Part shown: piece after piece, positions 7,598 through 17,099 of the stretch
How the letters are laid out: each line of letters opens with the position of its first letter
Position numbering within the stretch: position 1 is the stretch's first letter
Origin: Gemmatimonadota bacterium
GTDB taxonomy: Bacteria > Gemmatimonadota > Gemmatimonadetes > Gemmatimonadales > Gemmatimonadaceae
Assembly: GCA_016871915.1 (NCBI GenBank)
Contig: VHBP01000016.1
Span: 1-43,829, forward strand
Direction: 5' to 3'
DNA length: 43,829 bases
Made by a program: the position numbers and the translations under genes
The notes under the pieces: generated by a model
What the model saw: the letters and a program-made list of their open reading frames with translations, nothing else
Databases searched by the model: none
Told to the model about the DNA's origin: nothing

Positions 7598-8498
7598 GTC
7601 CAAACAACCCCTTCATCTTCGAGAGCAATCCGCCCCCCGTGTTCGCGGGAAAGGGTGTTGCCAAGACCTCCGACAGTGCTGTCGCGAAGCTCACGGTGTC
7701 GGGGTAGCGATCGTCCGGTTTGCGCGCGAGCCCTTTCATCACCACCGCTTCGACCGCATCCGTGAATATGAGATCGGGGTTCGCCTTGTTGAGCGGGGTC
7801 GGCGGTGTTTTCACGAGCTGCGCGAACATCTCCCGAGGGTTCTTCGCCGCATAGGGGAGTGACCCCGTGAGGAGTTGATACGCCATCGTCGCGAGCGAGT
7901 ACTGATCCGCAGCTGGCGTGACGATCTCTCCCGAGAGCGCCTCGGGGGCCACGTACATCAGCGTGCCCACGAAGAACCCCGCTCGCGTCAGCCGCTGGTC
8001 CGCGGTGGCGTTCGTGGCGGTCGCGATCCCGAAGTCGAGGAGCCGCACGGTCTGCGTCTCGGGATCGTAGATGCAGTTGTCGGGTTTGAGATCCCGGTGG
8101 ACGATGCCCGCCGCGTGCGCGGCCCCGACAGCGCGCGCGATCTGTTGGACGATCGAGGCGACCTCGTCCGGCGGCAGGGGGGCATTCTGCCGAAGGTAGT
8201 GCTCGAGCAGCTCGCCAGGGGCCCATTCGAGGACGAGATAGGGCAACCCGTTGGCCTCGCCCGCATCGATCGTTCGGATCACGTTCGGGTGGGTGACCTT
8301 GGCGCCGAACCCCCATTCGCGTACGAAGCGAGCGACGGCGGTCTTATCCGCGCGCAACTTCTCCCGGAGGACCTTGAACGCCACCGTCCCGTGGGTCGGG
8401 TGGGTCGCCCGATAGACCGTAGCCGTCCCCCCTTCACCGACGCGGTCCAGGAGGGTGTAACCCGCGAGGGCGGTGCCGACGAGTGCGTCACGTGTCAT
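7593..8498 (-). CDS. Serine/threonine protein kinase (Hanks type)
   Basis: A soluble eukaryotic-like kinase of 301 residues from ATG 8498 (MTRDALVGTALAGYTLL). All core motifs are present: glycine loop GEGGTATVY, ATP lysine in VAFKVL, catalytic loop HRDLKPDN, DFG, and APE in YVAPEAL. The DxxS segment is DQYSLATMAYQLLTG. After the kinase fold there is only a short glycine-rich tail (NTGGGLLSKMKGLFGR) and no transmembrane or PASTA domain, so it probably acts in the cytoplasm. An ATG at 8534 would extend it by 12 residues into the short divergent region it shares with the GWxTD lipoprotein gene; the shorter start fits the family better. Substrates are unknown. Confidence 0.94.
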   Translation of the reverse strand: MTRDALVGTALAGYTLLDRVGEGGTATVYRATHPTHGTVAFKVLREKLRADKTAVARFVREWGFGAKVTHPNVIRTIDAGEANGLPYLVLEWAPGELLEHYLRQNAPLPPDEVASIVQQIARAVGAAHAAGIVHRDLKPDNCIYDPETQTVRLLDFGIATATNATADQRLTRAGFFVGTLMYVAPEALSGEIVTPAADQYSLATMAYQLLTGSLPYAAKNPREMFAQLVKTPPTPLNKANPDLIFTDAVEAVVMKGLARKPDDRYPDTVSFATALSEVLATPFPANTGGGLLSKMKGLFGR

Positions 8499-8580
8499 CG
8501 CCGCGAAGCTAGGCCGGCCGACCAGCTGGAGCAAGCGGAGGGGCGCACTGGTCTCGCCTCGTGGGGTAGATTGTGGGGTG

Positions 8581-9981
8581 ATGGTCCCTCGGCGCAGCGT
8601 CCTGACTCTACTGGTCGTGCTCCTCGCCTTCGCGGTGAGTGGGTGCGGCGGCGCACGCGGCGCGAGCCGTGGCGGGGAGGGCTCAGCGGCGGGCCGCCGG
8701 CCTGCTCCGACCCTCCCACGTGGTGCTCAATCACTCTCCTTCGACGCCACCGCGCTCTATCGCCAGATGGGGATGCTCGCGCGGGGGATGCCCTTTCCGC
8801 TCCTCGGTCGCGTCGCGGCCTTCACCTCACCATCGCCTGATACCACCCACGTGGTGATCGCGGTCTCCCTTCCCGCCGTCGCCCTGACCTTCGCCCGACA
8901 GTCGGACACGCGGTTCCGTGCGGGATACACCGTGACCGTCGAGCTATCCCAGAACGGACAGGTGGTCACGCGACGCGAGGTCGAACAGGAGGTGCTCGTC
9001 GGCACCTATCGGGAGACCACCCGAGGGGACGAGAGCATCTTCCACCAAGAGGTGCTCGATGTGTCACCAGGGAGCTACGCGCTTGCCGTCACGGTGCGAG
9101 ACGAGTCATCGCAGCGGACCGTCGAGGAGCGTGCCTCCGTTCGTATCCCACGTCTTGGCCCCGGTGGCATCGGCACCCCCGTTCCCGTCCTGGAAGCCAC
9201 GGCGCGTACGTCCACAGACAGCCTACCGGCCCTCGTCATCGCCCCTGCGGGCACGGCGGTGATCGGACGCGACAGCATGATCCCGGTCTACATGGAGGCC
9301 TACGATCCTCCCGGTTCGGTCGCGCCACTCCGGCTGTTGATCCGGAATGAGTCGGGTCGCGTCCTCTGGACCGACACCCTTACCCTCCCCGCTCGGCGCG
9401 GTCTCACCTCAGGGATCGTCGACATCCCCGTCTCGCGTATCGGGATCGGCGTCGGTCAGATCTCTCTCACGCGTGATGGCGCCCGCGACACCGTCTCCTC
9501 GTACGTCTTCGTCAGCTTCGGCGCGGGGCTCCCCGTGGCGACGTATGACGACATGCTCTTCTATCTCCGCTACTACGCCACACCGGCGCGCATCACCGCT
9601 CTGCGCGAGGCGCTCCCTGAGCAGCGGCCCGCTGCGTGGAGCGCCTTCGTGAAGGTGACCGATCCGGAGCCGCGCACCGCCGTGCATGAGGAGCTCAGTG
9701 CCTACTTCGAGCGTCTCGTCCGCGCCAACCAGCGTTTCAGTGATGAGGCCGGCGTGGGATGGCAGTCCGATCGCGGGCGCGTCTTCATCGTCCTCGGTGA
9801 ACCCGACCAACTCATCGAGCCACAGCTCAACGACATGAGTCGGAACCGCCAGCAGGTCTGGATCTATCAGGCCATGAATCTCCAGCTCACCTTCTTCGAC
9901 CAGACGGGGACCGGCCGGTGGCGGCTGACGCAGTCGAGCGAGGTGCGGTTCGAGACGGAGTTCCGGCGGCGTCTGAAGTGA
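8581..9981 (+). CDS. GWxTD-domain lipoprotein
   Basis: From ATG 8581 this is a 466-residue lipoprotein with a clear signal (RRSVLTLLVVLLAFAVSGC, cysteine near residue 20). The middle has beta-rich repeated strands, and the C-terminal third matches the GWxTD family, with WSAFVKVTDPEPRTAVHEE, ANQRFSDEAG, the signature written here as GWQSDRGRVFIVLGEPDQL, and a final VWIYQ strand. The family occurs in Bacteroidota, Acidobacteriota and Gemmatimonadota; its function is not settled. An upstream in-frame start at 8473 would lie within the divergent kinase gene and lacks signal-peptide character. It overlaps the next gene by four bases (GTGA), so it is coupled to a lipid-kinase-like protein and polA. 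Confidence 0.88.
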   Translation: MVPRRSVLTLLVVLLAFAVSGCGGARGASRGGEGSAAGRRPAPTLPRGAQSLSFDATALYRQMGMLARGMPFPLLGRVAAFTSPSPDTTHVVIAVSLPAVALTFARQSDTRFRAGYTVTVELSQNGQVVTRREVEQEVLVGTYRETTRGDESIFHQEVLDVSPGSYALAVTVRDESSQRTVEERASVRIPRLGPGGIGTPVPVLEATARTSTDSLPALVIAPAGTAVIGRDSMIPVYMEAYDPPGSVAPLRLLIRNESGRVLWTDTLTLPARRGLTSGIVDIPVSRIGIGVGQISLTRDGARDTVSSYVFVSFGAGLPVATYDDMLFYLRYYATPARITALREALPEQRPAAWSAFVKVTDPEPRTAVHEELSAYFERLVRANQRFSDEAGVGWQSDRGRVFIVLGEPDQLIEPQLNDMSRNRQQVWIYQAMNLQLTFFDQTGTGRWRLTQSSEVRFETEFRRRLK

Positions 9982-10649
9982 GCGCGCCCGCTCCCACCCC
10001 CTGGAGCGGAGAGCTGGGTCGCAAGGGGATCCACCTCTGCTCCGCGCTCTTCCCACTTGCCCTCGCCTTCGCCTGGGTCCCGCGCACCGCGGTCCTCGGC
10101 GTGCTCGCTGCGGGACTGGTGATCGCGGCGGTGATCGAGATCGGGCGTCGTCGCAGTGATCCGATGCAGCGCTGGTTCTTCGGTTGGTTCGGGTGGATGC
10201 TCCGCTCCCATGAGACGACGCATCTCACTGGCGCGAGTTGGATCCTCCTCACGATGTTCGTCTCGGTTTTGGTACTCCCACTTCCCGTGGCGATCACCGC
10301 GCTCTGGGCCGCCGTGGTCGGGGACACCGCGGCGGCCCTCGTCGGTCGCTCGGTGTCGCAGATGATGTCGCCTCTGGTCTCGTCGGCGCGCCGCGATGCC
10401 TCACGAGATGACCGCCGCAACGGCGCTCGTGGTCCGAAGACCTGGAGCGGATCGCTCGCCTGCGCCGTCGCCAGTGCGGTCGGCCCACTCTGGCTCGTCG
10501 GGGCCTCGCTCCCATCCGCGATGGTGGTCGGGGTCGCGGCCGCCGCCGCCGAGCGTCCGACGATTCGACTCGATGACAATGTGCGCGTGGCGTTCGGCGC
10601 CGGCGCGACGGCCTGGGCCCTTCTCGCACTCGGGAGATTCCCCGGATGA
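9978..10649 (+). CDS. CTP-dependent diacylglycerol/polyprenol kinase-like membrane protein
   Basis: A 223-residue multi-pass membrane protein. It carries the pattern of the SEC59/DGK1/VTE5 cytidylyltransferase-like family: GRKGIHL near the start, THLTGASW, an internal VVGDTAAALVGR, KTWSGSLAC in place of the usual K-x-x-EGS motif, and ERPTIRLDDN towards the end. These proteins phosphorylate isoprenoid alcohols or diacylglycerol with CTP. The substrate here cannot be told. The EGS glutamate is replaced (WSGS). GTG at 9978 is chosen because it overlaps the preceding stop as GTGA and places the family motif near the N-terminus; a start at 9918 would overlap the previous gene by 60 bases. The gene end overlaps polA by ATGA. 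Confidence 0.8.
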   Translation: MSAPAPTPWSGELGRKGIHLCSALFPLALAFAWVPRTAVLGVLAAGLVIAAVIEIGRRRSDPMQRWFFGWFGWMLRSHETTHLTGASWILLTMFVSVLVLPLPVAITALWAAVVGDTAAALVGRSVSQMMSPLVSSARRDASRDDRRNGARGPKTWSGSLACAVASAVGPLWLVGASLPSAMVVGVAAAAAERPTIRLDDNVRVAFGAGATAWALLALGRFPG

Positions 10650-13612
10650 CCATGCCGGGCCGCCCGCGCCTCTACCTCATCGATGGGTACGCTCTCATCT
10701 ATCGCGCGTTCTACGCCTTGGGTGGCGGGGCGCCGCTCCGCAACGCGCACGGCGAGAACACCGGGATGGCCAAAGGGGTCAACGACTTCCTCAAGCGCCT
10801 CATCGAGAAGCACAAACCCGACTACCTCGGCTGGGTGAACGACGCCGGGTCGTCCGGGCGCGAGGAGCTCCTCGAGGCGTACAAGGCGAATCGTGTCGCA
10901 CTGCCGGACGAGGAACAGGCGGACTTCGACACCGGCGTGCAACGCGTGCATGAGCTACTCGCCGGGTATCGTATCCCGGTCGTGCAGCTCGAGGGCTTCG
11001 AGGCCGATGATGTGATCGCCACACTCGCCGCGCAGGGAGCCGCGGCGGGGCTCGAGGTCTGTGTCGTCTCGGGCGACAAGGATCTGCTGCAACTCGTGGA
11101 GCCCAAGGTCTGGGTGCTCAACCCGTGGCATGGCCCGCCAGGCCGCACGACCGAGAAATGGTATGGGATGGAGAATGCGCATGAGCGACTCGGCGTCCCA
11201 CCGGATCGCATCGTCGATTATCTCGCGCTCGTGGGTGACACCGCGGACAACATCCCGGGTGTGCCGGGGATCGGCGAGAAGGGGGCACTCGCGTTGGTGC
11301 AGCGCTGGGGCACCGTCGAAGAGATGCTCGCGCATGTCGACGAGATCGAACCGACGCGCGCGCGCAACGCCCTGCTCAAGCATCCCGAGGAGGCGCGGCT
11401 CTCCAAGACGCTGGTGACGTTGCATCGCGATCTCGATGTCACTCTCGATCTCGAGGCGCTGACGCTCGAGACGCCAGATTGGGCGACACTTCGCGACCTC
11501 TTCGTCACGCTCGAATTCACGACAGCGGCGCGCACGGCAGCGGCGCAACTCGGGCTCGAGGAGCCAGCCGCGGAGCAGCAGGCGCCCCGCGCGGCGCGCG
11601 CGCAACAGGCGGGGGCGCCACCAGCCACCGCGGCGTCAGCATCCGGCGATCTCTTTGCGGCACCCGAGGTAGTCCGTGAGTATCGCATCGCCGACACACC
11701 GGAACGCGTCGCCGAGGTGATCGCGGCGGCTCGGGCAGCAGGCACCTTCGCCTTCGACACCGAGACGATCCTCGACGCCGACGCCCCGCCGATCATCACC
11801 CCCCTCCGTGCGAACCTGATCGGGCTTTCGATCGCCGTGGCGCCAGGCCGTGCCTGGTATCTCCCCTTCGCGCATCGCCCGTACGCGAGCGAACAGGGAG
11901 GGCTCGCGCTCGATGAGCGTCCAGCTCTGAAGGCACCCAAGGCGGGCACCGAGGTCTCGATCGCTGCACGGATGTTGGCTGAGGGCGAGAGCCCGGTGGT
12001 CAATCTCCCGCCGATTCTTTCCGAGGCGCTGGCGCCACTCCGCGCGCTCTTCGCCGATGCCACGATCGCGAAGGTCGCGCACCACGCCAAGTACGACCTC
12101 CTCGTCCTGCGCCGAGCCGGTGTGCCGATCGCTGGTCTCGGCTTTGACACGATGCTCGCCAGCTACGTCCTCGATCCGAGTCGTCGATCACATGCTATCG
12201 ATACCCTCGCGGTCGAGTCGTTCGGCGTCGTGATGACGTCGTACGAGCAGCTCTGTGGGAAGGGACGCCAGGAGATCCCCTTTGATGCGGTGCCGATCCC
12301 AGCGGCACGCGACTACTGCTGTGCGGACGCCGATATCGCGCTCCGACTCCGAGACGTCTTCGCCCCGCGACTCGCGGAGCGGAAGGCCGAGGCGTTGCTG
12401 CACGAGATCGAACTGCCGTTGGTCGCGGCGCTCGCCGAGATGGAGTGGACGGGGATCATGATCGACGTGCCCTGGTTCCACTCACTGAAGACCCGGTTCG
12501 AGGCGGCTCGTCGGGAGGTCGAGCAGCAGATCTTCACCGAGGCAGGCGAGACGTTCAACGTCGCCTCCAACCCACAACTCCGGCAGATCCTCTTCGAGAA
12601 GCTCGGGCTCCCGATCAAGAAGAAGACGGCGACCGGTCCGAGCACCGATGCGAGCGTCCTCCAAGAGCTGGCTGACGAAGGCCACCGCCTTCCCGCACTG
12701 CTCATGGAGTATCGTGAGCTCGCCAAGCTTGAGAACACCTATCTCGATACGCTCCCCGGGCTCGTGAATCCGCGCACGGGGCGTCTGCACACCTCATTCA
12801 ATCAGACCGTCGCGAGCACAGGGCGACTCTCCTCGAGCGATCCGAACCTCCAGAACATCCCGATCCGTCGTGAACTGGGGAAGGACATCCGGCGAGGCTT
12901 CGTCCCGCGCCCGGGGTGGACGCTTCTTGCCGCAGACTACTCACAGATCGAGCTCCGTCTCCTCGCGCACCTCTCAGGTGATCCGGCTTTCGTCGCTGCC
13001 TTCGAGGCTGGGGGCGACATCCATCGGCAGACCGCGAGTGTGATCTTCGGGGTCCCCATCGATGCGGTGACGGCTGAGATGCGCGCCCGCGCCAAGACGA
13101 TCAACTTCGCGACGATCTACGGACAAGGTGCCTTCGCCCTCGCGCGGCAGCTTGGGATCAGTAACGCCGAGGCCAAGGCGTTCATCGAGACCTATTTCGT
13201 GCGATTCGCCGGGGTGCGTGCCTGGCTCGATCAGATCGTGGAGCTGGCGCGGCGACAGGGGTATGTGGAGACCCTCTTCCGCCGGCGGCGCTACATCCCC
13301 GAGATCCTCGATCGCAACTTCAATACCCGTTCCTTGGGCGAGCGGCTCGCACAGAACTCTCCCATCCAGGGCTCAGCGGCTGACCTCATCAAGGTCGCGA
13401 TGATCCGCATACATGAGGCGCTGCCGCGTGAGGGCTTCACAGGGAAGATGCTCCTCCAGGTCCACGACGAACTCGTCTTCGAGTGTCCGCTGGACGAGGT
13501 CGAAGCCCTTAGCGCGATGGTTCGGCGGGAGATGACCTCGGCGGTCGCGCTCGCTGTCCCCCTCGTGGTGGATATCGGGACCGGCGCGAACTGGGTGGAG
13601 GCGAAGGCGTAA
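10646..13612 (+). CDS. polA: DNA polymerase I
   Basis: A 988-residue polymerase for Okazaki fragment maturation and repair. The N-terminal 5'-nuclease domain starts RPRLYLIDGYALIYRAFYAL and contains GFEADDVIATLA, VSGDKDLLQLV and GDTADNIPGVPGIGEKGA. An Ala/Gln-rich linker (about residues 305-340) leads to a 3'-5' exonuclease domain with exo I FAFDTET (about 370), exo II HHAKYDL (the usual Asn is His) and exo III YCCADAD, so proofreading is probably retained. The polymerase domain has motif A AADYSQIELRLLAHLSGD, motif B RAKTINFATIYG and motif C VHDELVFE. The start overlaps the preceding gene by four bases (ATGA), an unusual coupling of polA to a membrane lipid enzyme. Confidence 0.98.
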   Translation: MTMPGRPRLYLIDGYALIYRAFYALGGGAPLRNAHGENTGMAKGVNDFLKRLIEKHKPDYLGWVNDAGSSGREELLEAYKANRVALPDEEQADFDTGVQRVHELLAGYRIPVVQLEGFEADDVIATLAAQGAAAGLEVCVVSGDKDLLQLVEPKVWVLNPWHGPPGRTTEKWYGMENAHERLGVPPDRIVDYLALVGDTADNIPGVPGIGEKGALALVQRWGTVEEMLAHVDEIEPTRARNALLKHPEEARLSKTLVTLHRDLDVTLDLEALTLETPDWATLRDLFVTLEFTTAARTAAAQLGLEEPAAEQQAPRAARAQQAGAPPATAASASGDLFAAPEVVREYRIADTPERVAEVIAAARAAGTFAFDTETILDADAPPIITPLRANLIGLSIAVAPGRAWYLPFAHRPYASEQGGLALDERPALKAPKAGTEVSIAARMLAEGESPVVNLPPILSEALAPLRALFADATIAKVAHHAKYDLLVLRRAGVPIAGLGFDTMLASYVLDPSRRSHAIDTLAVESFGVVMTSYEQLCGKGRQEIPFDAVPIPAARDYCCADADIALRLRDVFAPRLAERKAEALLHEIELPLVAALAEMEWTGIMIDVPWFHSLKTRFEAARREVEQQIFTEAGETFNVASNPQLRQILFEKLGLPIKKKTATGPSTDASVLQELADEGHRLPALLMEYRELAKLENTYLDTLPGLVNPRTGRLHTSFNQTVASTGRLSSSDPNLQNIPIRRELGKDIRRGFVPRPGWTLLAADYSQIELRLLAHLSGDPAFVAAFEAGGDIHRQTASVIFGVPIDAVTAEMRARAKTINFATIYGQGAFALARQLGISNAEAKAFIETYFVRFAGVRAWLDQIVELARRQGYVETLFRRRRYIPEILDRNFNTRSLGERLAQNSPIQGSAADLIKVAMIRIHEALPREGFTGKMLLQVHDELVFECPLDEVEALSAMVRREMTSAVALAVPLVVDIGTGANWVEAKA

Positions 13613-13632
13613 CGCGACGCGCGCCGGTCGCG
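13613..13632. terminator. Short GC hairpin after polA
   Basis: CGCGAC (13613-13618) pairs with GTCGCG (13627-13632) around an 8-base loop directly after the polA TAA, in the 27-base gap to the convergent permease gene. There is no T-tract, so the terminator role is only likely from its position. Confidence 0.3.
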
Positions 13633-13639
13633 CTCGCGA

Positions 13640-14551
13640 TCATCCCTCGTGCGAGGCGAGTTCGGCCGGGGCCTCAGCGCGCCCACGGAGTGCGGCGAGC
13701 ATGACAAGGGTCAGGAGATAGGGGAGGGCGAGGAAGAGTTGGTAGGGAAGCGCCCACCCTACCGCTTGGAGGAGATACTGCAGCGCGAAGGCGCCGCCGA
13801 AGAGGAGCGCCGCGAGGGCTGTCCCCACCACGCGCCACCGGCCGAGCACCACGATCGCGATCGCGATGAAACCGCGGCCTGCGCTCATCCCCTCGGTGAA
13901 GGTGCCCACCTGTCCAAGCACCAATGTCGCACCACAGAGTCCGCCCATGACGCCCCCGAAGAGGATCGCCCCCCATCGGATGCGATCCACGGCGATCCCC
14001 GCCGCATGGGCGGCGGTTCGTGACTCCCCGATGGCGCGCAGGGCAAGCCCCGTATGCGTGCGCGCCAACCACCAGGCCAGCAGCGGGACGAGGAGATACA
14101 GCAGGTACGTCATCACCGTCTGTGTGAAGAACACCGGTCCGACCAATGGGAGCGAGGAGAGTCCCGGGAGCGCGATCGGCGCGATCGAGGGGGTGCCGAG
14201 CGCGGCGCCCTCGAGCCCGAAGACCCCACGGTAGACTGTTCCGGTGAGGCCAAGCCCGAGGAGGGTGAGCGCGGTCCCGGTGATGATCGCATCCGCTTTG
14301 AGGCGAAGCACGAAGAGCGCGAAGAGCGCGGCCATGAGGAGCCCCGCCAGTGCGCCACCGAGGAACCCCACCGTGGGGCCTCCGGCGCCCGCGGCGATGA
14401 GCCCGCCAAGGCATCCGGCGATGATGATCCCTTCCAGTCCGATGTTGATCACGCCGGAGCGTTCGGTCACCACCTCTCCAAGGGCAGCATAGGCGAGCGG
14501 GGTCGCCGTTCGAATCGTCGCATCGAGGAAGGGGATGAGAAGTGCGTCCAT
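13640..14551 (-). CDS. ABC transporter permease, nucleoside/BmpA type (second permease)
   Basis: A 303-residue multi-pass inner-membrane permease of the BPD_transp_2 (LivH/RbsC-like) family. The N-terminus TPLAYAALGEVVTERSGVINIGLEGIIIAG is characteristic of the YufQ/NupQ subunit of BmpA-dependent nucleoside importers; TERSGVINIGLEG is the signature. It overlaps the upstream permease by one base (TGATG) and is the last gene of the bmpA-nif3-ATPase-permease-permease operon. With the other permease it would form the membrane channel for a purine nucleoside or related substrate. The exact substrate cannot be fixed from sequence. It ends convergently with polA. Confidence 0.9.
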   Translation of the reverse strand: MDALLIPFLDATIRTATPLAYAALGEVVTERSGVINIGLEGIIIAGCLGGLIAAGAGGPTVGFLGGALAGLLMAALFALFVLRLKADAIITGTALTLLGLGLTGTVYRGVFGLEGAALGTPSIAPIALPGLSSLPLVGPVFFTQTVMTYLLYLLVPLLAWWLARTHTGLALRAIGESRTAAHAAGIAVDRIRWGAILFGGVMGGLCGATLVLGQVGTFTEGMSAGRGFIAIAIVVLGRWRVVGTALAALLFGGAFALQYLLQAVGWALPYQLFLALPYLLTLVMLAALRGRAEAPAELASHEG

Positions 14552-15510
14552 CAGCGGCGACCCTCTGCACCGAGGGTCGCCGCGCCGGCTATCACACGGC
14601 GCTGCGATCCCGCCAAGACCCCGAGGATGACCAGGGCGACGATCACCTGCACCACGACGGAGGGGATCCCCGCATCACGTTGCATCGCACTCGCACCGGC
14701 CTCGAGTGCACCGAAGAAGATCGCGCTCACGATGATCCATCCCGGATGCAGGCGGGCGAGGAGCGCGACGGCGATCGCCGTATAGCCATAACCTGGTGAG
14801 ATCCCTTCATACAGCGCCCACGTCACCCCACCCACCTCGGCTGCACCGGCGAGACCGGCACAGGCGCCACTCACGAGAAACACACGCAGCACCGTGCCCG
14901 CGACAGCGATCCCACCGGCACTCGTCGCCGCGGAGGGACTGGCCCCTACCGCGCGGATCCGGAATCCGATCGCGGTGCGCGTGAGCACCACCCAGGCGAT
15001 CCCACAGGCAAGGAGACCGATCACGAAACCGAGATGCAGCCGTTGGCCTGGGATAAGGAATGGCCACTGCGCCGGTCCGGGGATCTCCGCCGACTGGGGA
15101 TAGATGCGCGTGGGTTCCTGCAAGGGACCGCGCACCATCCAGCTGATCGAGGCGAGTGCGATGAAGTTCAGCATGATCGTGCTGATCACCTCGAGCACCC
15201 CGAATCGTTGGCGCAACCACGCCGCGATCCCAGCCCAACTCGCGCCGGCGAGCGCACCGACCAGGGCCATCACAGGGATCATCACGATGCTCGGCACGGT
15301 ACCGCCCATGGACTGCGCGATCGCCGTCGCACTGATCGCCCCCATCAGGAACTGCCCCTCCGCCCCGATGTTCAGCACCCCCGCCCGGAAGGCGAGTGCC
15401 ACCCCGAGCCCGAGCAGCAACAGGGGTGCACTGCGCACGAGCGTCGCCGACCAGATCGCGTACGACGAGCCGAAGGCCCCATCCCAGAGGGCGAGGAGCG
15501 CCTCGGTCAT
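14551..15510 (-). CDS. ABC transporter permease, nucleoside/BmpA type (first permease)
   Basis: A 319-residue multi-pass permease related to YufP/NupP. It contains SAPLLLLGLGVALAFRAGVLNIGAEGQ near residues 27-53, the permease hallmark (FRAGxxNIGAEGQ), then several hydrophobic helices and LRQRFGVLEVISTIMLNFIAL. It partners with the following permease and with the tandem ATPase upstream. Its ATG overlaps the ATPase stop by four bases (ATGA), and its own stop overlaps the next permease by one, so the stoichiometry of the complex is probably kept by translational coupling. Confidence 0.9.
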   Translation of the reverse strand: MTEALLALWDGAFGSSYAIWSATLVRSAPLLLLGLGVALAFRAGVLNIGAEGQFLMGAISATAIAQSMGGTVPSIVMIPVMALVGALAGASWAGIAAWLRQRFGVLEVISTIMLNFIALASISWMVRGPLQEPTRIYPQSAEIPGPAQWPFLIPGQRLHLGFVIGLLACGIAWVVLTRTAIGFRIRAVGASPSAATSAGGIAVAGTVLRVFLVSGACAGLAGAAEVGGVTWALYEGISPGYGYTAIAVALLARLHPGWIIVSAIFFGALEAGASAMQRDAGIPSVVVQVIVALVILGVLAGSQRRVIAGAATLGAEGRR

Positions 15511-17099
15511 CGCCGCTCCGCCGATATCACATCGCCGGCTCCGTCACTCCCCGTCATCGCCCGAGTGTACGGGGTCCGGTCATTCGGATCGAGTGGTGAC
15601 TGTACCTCGGCCACGTGCCCGTCGAAGCACACCACCACCCGCGTCGCCACCGAGAGCACCTCGTCGAGATCGGTCGAGTGGAAGACCACAGCGGGGCGTG
15701 GATTCCCACCGAACGTACGGAGGTCAGCGAGGATCCGCGCCGAGGCGTTGAGGTCGAGTCCACGGGTCGGGTTCTCGACGATGAGAGCCGCCGTCGCGCG
15801 ACGGCGTTCACGGGCCATGACGAATCGCTGTTGGTTCCCACCGGAGAGGGTCGCCATCGGGATGTCAGGACCCACGGCGCGCACATCGGCGGTGGCGAGG
15901 AGGTCACGCGTGACCCCCCACCATCGGGACCAGTCCATCCACCCGCGGGCATGGCCCCCTTCGGCGAGCGCGAGGTTCTCGGTGAGGGAGAAGGTCGGGA
16001 TCACCGCATCGTGCAGGCGATCCTCTGGTACGAATCCGACAGCATCAGGGCGGGTGACGCGTCCACTGGTCGGCGCGAGCCGACCGGCGAGGATGCGGAG
16101 GAGCTCGCGTGGGCCAGAGCCTTCGACGCCGATCACCCCAAGGATCTCACCCGGATGGATGGCGAGATCGACGGCGCGTAGGCGAGTCACCCCACGGGCA
16201 TCCACATAGCTGACGCCATCGAGGCGCAACACCGGCGCATCGGCGATGTGATCGACCATGCGGCGTTCGGTTGCTAAATCAGCGATTCTGATCGTGGGAC
16301 CGACAGTGGATGCCTCCACTGAAGCGGGGGTCACCCCGGTCCCCGTGCCGGTCCCCGTGAGCGCCTCGATCACATGCGACTCGCTGAGGGCAAGACGGGC
16401 GGCGCTCACGACCGTCCGCCCTTGGCGGAGCACCGTGATGTAATCGGCGACAGTGAAGGCCTCGCGCAACTTGTGCGTGATCAGCGCCACCGTCCCCCCC
16501 GCATCGGCGAAGGAGCGCACCCAACGGAGGAGCTCCGTCGCTTGGTCTGGGGTGAGGACCGCCGTGGGTTCGTCGAGGATCAGGATCTGCGCCTCGCGTA
16601 CGAGTGCCTTGATGATCTCCACACGCTGTTGGGCGCTTATCGCGAGATCACGCACGCGGGCCGTAGGATCGACAGGGAGACCGGTTTTCCTCGCCACCTC
16701 GGCGATGCGGGCCGCCGTCGTGCTGGCGTCGAACCTGCCCTGCCCTCCGAGCGCGATGTTCTCGGTCACCGTCATCGCAGGGATCAACATGAAGTGCTGA
16801 TGCACCATCCCGATCCCTTGGGCGATCGCGTCCGCGCTCGACTGGAAGCGCACCGGGGCGCCGTGTACACGGATGGTGCCGGCATCTGGTGTGAGCCACC
16901 CGAAGGCTGCGCGCATCAGCGTCGACTTGCCAGCGCCATTCTCGCCAAGGATCGCGTGCACCGTGCCGCGGCGGATCGTGCAGTGCGCCCCTTCGAGTGC
17001 GGTCACCGATCCGAAGCGGACAGTGATCCCCTCAAGCGCGAGTGCCTCCTGATCCCGCGGATCCACCCCCACCGGTTCGGTCGACACCGATCGCGTCAC
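15507..17099 (-). CDS. ABC transporter ATPase with two nucleotide-binding domains (nucleoside/BmpA type)
   Basis: A 530-residue tandem ATPase. Domain 1 has Walker A GENGAGKST, Q-loop region HQHFMLIPAMTVTENI, signature DLAISAQQRVEIIKALV and Walker B ILILDEPTAVLTP. Domain 2 has the degenerate Walker A GVEGSGPREL, signature ATLSGGNQQRFVMARE and Walker B LIVENPTRGLDL, as expected for the YufO/NupO class in which the second P-loop is non-canonical. GTG at 17099 is chosen: it overlaps the stop of the Nif3-family gene as GTGA, and the much longer open frame upstream is only the complement of that gene. The inter-domain linker has a Gly-Thr run (TGTGTGTG) coded by near-identical GGNACC units. It powers import by the two permeases. 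Confidence 0.92.
   Translation of the reverse strand: MTRSVSTEPVGVDPRDQEALALEGITVRFGSVTALEGAHCTIRRGTVHAILGENGAGKSTLMRAAFGWLTPDAGTIRVHGAPVRFQSSADAIAQGIGMVHQHFMLIPAMTVTENIALGGQGRFDASTTAARIAEVARKTGLPVDPTARVRDLAISAQQRVEIIKALVREAQILILDEPTAVLTPDQATELLRWVRSFADAGGTVALITHKLREAFTVADYITVLRQGRTVVSAARLALSESHVIEALTGTGTGTGVTPASVEASTVGPTIRIADLATERRMVDHIADAPVLRLDGVSYVDARGVTRLRAVDLAIHPGEILGVIGVEGSGPRELLRILAGRLAPTSGRVTRPDAVGFVPEDRLHDAVIPTFSLTENLALAEGGHARGWMDWSRWWGVTRDLLATADVRAVGPDIPMATLSGGNQQRFVMARERRRATAALIVENPTRGLDLNASARILADLRTFGGNPRPAVVFHSTDLDEVLSVATRVVVCFDGHVAEVQSPLDPNDRTPYTRAMTGSDGAGDVISAERR

Noticed and set aside
8843-8856. A CCACGTGG palindrome as parS
   Set aside because: It lies within the GWxTD coding sequence and flanks do not fit the parS consensus.
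16330-16365. GGNACC repeats in the ABC ATPase gene as a member of the heptad family
   Set aside because: The unit is six bases and in frame (Gly-Thr), so it is a simple coding repeat in the linker.
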